Positions 61,904-64,000 of a stretch of DNA of 64,000 nucleotides are shown in pieces; within the stretch, counting starts at the first letter, position 1; the number at the start of each line of letters is the position of its first letter. The translations under genes were made by a program, and so were the position numbers. Under the pieces are notes generated by a model. It was not told the origin of the DNA. It worked only from the letters and a program-made list of their open reading frames with translations, and did not search any database. The stretch is from Variovorax sp. SG517 (GTDB taxonomy: Bacteria > Pseudomonadota > Gammaproteobacteria > Burkholderiales > Burkholderiaceae_C): positions 62,001 through 126,000 of the forward strand of contig NZ_JABMJG010000014.1 in NCBI RefSeq assembly GCF_013376045.1, read 5' to 3'.

Positions 61904-62815
61904 ATGAAAAAAACATTAGCCCGCTGGCTCGACAGCGATGTCGGCTACAGCTTTCGCAACTCGCCCGTGGCGATCGTCGCGGCGTTCATTGCGCTGATCT
62001 GCGTGTTCTGCGCGGTGTTCGCCGGCTGGGTCTCGCCTCACAACCCCTTCGACCTGGCCTCCCTGGAACTGGGTGACGCGCGGCTGCCGCCTGCATGGAG
62101 CGCCGAAGGCACCTCCAAATATCTGCTGGGCACCGACGACCAGGGCCGCGACATCCTCTCGGCCGTGATCTACGGCGCGCGCATCTCGCTCATCGTCGGC
62201 CTGGTGTCGGTGGTGCTGTCGGTGGCCGTCGGCGTGGTGCTGGGCCTGCTGGCCGGCTTCTTCGGCGGCTGGCTCGACTCCTTCCTCATGCGCGTGTGCG
62301 ACGTGATGCTGTCGTTCCCGCCGATCCTGGTCGCGCTGCTGATCGCCGGCGTCGGCCGCGCGCTGTTTCCCGCTGCGCACGAGTCGCTCGCCTTCGGCGT
62401 GCTGATCATCTCCATCTCACTGACCGGCTGGGTGCAGTACGCGCGCACGGTGCGCGGCTCCACGCTGGTGGAGCGCAGCAAGGAGTACGTGCAGGCCGCG
62501 CGCGTCACCGGCGTGGCGCCGCTGCGCATCATGCTGCGCCACGTGCTGCCCAACGTGCTGGGGCCGGTGACGGTGCTCGCCACGATCCAGGTGGCGACGG
62601 CCATCATCACCGAGGCCACGCTGTCGTTCCTCGGCGTCGGCGTGCCGCCCACTTCGCCTTCGCTGGGCACGCTCATCAGCATCGGCAACCAGTACCTGTT
62701 CTCGGGCGAATGGTGGATCACCGTGTTCCCCGGCCTGATGCTGGTGCTGATCGCGCTCAGCGTGAACCTGCTGGGCGACTGGCTGCGCGACGCGCTCAAC
62801 CCCCGCCTGCGATGA
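61904..62815 (+). CDS. Peptide-type ABC transporter permease (DppC family)
   Basis: This 303-residue permease is the DppC/OppC partner of the DppB-like protein. It has the N-terminal soluble start (LARWLDSDVGYSFRNSPVA), the first helix, the HNPFDLASLELGDARLPPAW loop, LLGTDDQGRDILSAVIYGARISL near residue 71 and the EAA loop RSKEYVQAARVTGVAPLRIMLRHVLPNV near 188. The start at 61904 lies directly after the palindromic repeat and has no visible ribosome-binding site; translation may rely on an unstructured AT-rich start (ATGAAAAAAACATTAG). The DppD-like gene follows after 13 bases. Confidence 0.9.
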   Translation: MKKTLARWLDSDVGYSFRNSPVAIVAAFIALICVFCAVFAGWVSPHNPFDLASLELGDARLPPAWSAEGTSKYLLGTDDQGRDILSAVIYGARISLIVGLVSVVLSVAVGVVLGLLAGFFGGWLDSFLMRVCDVMLSFPPILVALLIAGVGRALFPAAHESLAFGVLIISISLTGWVQYARTVRGSTLVERSKEYVQAARVTGVAPLRIMLRHVLPNVLGPVTVLATIQVATAIITEATLSFLGVGVPPTSPSLGTLISIGNQYLFSGEWWITVFPGLMLVLIALSVNLLGDWLRDALNPRLR

Positions 62816-62828
62816 GAGAGGTAGCGCC

Positions 62829-63895
<1,067 letters not shown>

Positions 63896-63899
<4 letters not shown>

Positions 63900-64000
63900 G
63901 CGCTGTAGTGAACGAACCTCTCGTCGTCGCCCACGACCTCGCGCGCACCTTCGACGTCTCGCCGCCCTGGCTCAACCGCGTGCTCGAACGCAAGCCGCGC
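63896..64000 (+). CDS. Peptide-type ABC transporter ATPase (DppF family), 5' part only
   Basis: The first 35 codons (MSAVVNEPLVVAHDLARTFD) run off the end of the window. The ATG overlaps the DppD-like stop (ATGA). The opening, a short leader followed by a beta strand and a DLARTFDVSPPW stretch, is that of DppF/OppF ATPases, which begin with a similar non-conserved insert between the first strand and the P-loop. The catalytic motifs lie outside the window, so the call rests on operon position and this opening. Confidence 0.8.

Overview
The window is GC-rich chromosomal DNA from a betaproteobacterium, most likely Comamonadaceae and close to Variovorax. The evidence is very high GC, heavily codon-biased Gram-negative porins, a paired cyanophycin synthetase locus with its associated ABC transporter and DUF1854 gene, a DUF2970 gene, Coq7, and a short palindromic repeat around a CCCCCCGAGGGGGC core, which I recall being common in that family. 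The assignment rests on protein resemblance from memory; no search was run.

Layout. (1) 1-10065: a sugar import and oxidation operon. It holds a ChvE-like binding protein (5' end outside the window), GguA/GguB, a second ABC system (YtfR-YtfT-YjfF) without its own binding protein, then L-arabinonate dehydratase and L-2-keto-3-deoxyarabonate dehydratase, two steps of the non-phosphorylating L-arabinose route to 2-oxoglutarate. (2) 10138-11562: a small gene behind a good PHO-box match and two tandem paralogous Cys-containing exported proteins. (3) 11715-19464: the cyanophycin locus, with cphA and a CphA2-like paralogue on the minus strand and, divergently, an ABC exporter with an N-terminal extension plus DUF1854. 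(4) 19483-22143: a DUF2177-like remnant, queC, and an SbmA/BacA-type ABC transporter. (5) 22252-29304: a 2-aminoethylphosphonate (AEP) locus with a PhnZ-like HD oxygenase, a three-gene ABC importer, an FAD oxidase and PhnX. Two 94-bp inverted structured repeats lie inside the importer operon.

(6) 29359-34541: a possible tiny lipoprotein, an MFS carrier, a MocR-type regulator, then DUF2970 and two multihaem cytochromes c. (7) 34544-36553: a Tat-exported bacterial lipoxygenase with a complete iron-ligand set. (8) 36725-50554: an amidohydrolase (8-oxoguanine deaminase-like), a 5'-nucleotidase, and a type II secretion cluster gspGHIJKLMNDEF with divergent gspC. (9) 50622-53419: ilvA and an orphan tyrosine recombinase in more AT-rich DNA. 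(10) 53538-57689: a porin that has lost its start codon, an OsmC-family gene, coq7 and an intact, highly expressed-type porin. (11) 57874-64000: a peptide-type ABC transporter operon with an M20 amidohydrolase and the binding protein inserted between the two permease genes; the last ATPase runs off the window.

Three catabolic modules each pair a transporter with its enzymes (arabinose-type sugar, AEP, peptide or N-acyl amino acid). The lipoxygenase, cytochromes, porins and type II secretion genes act at or beyond the cell envelope. The most noteworthy items are the cyanophycin locus with a catalytically split synthetase pair, the complete bacterial lipoxygenase, the two covarying hairpin elements, the PHO-box candidates and the promoterless, startless porin.
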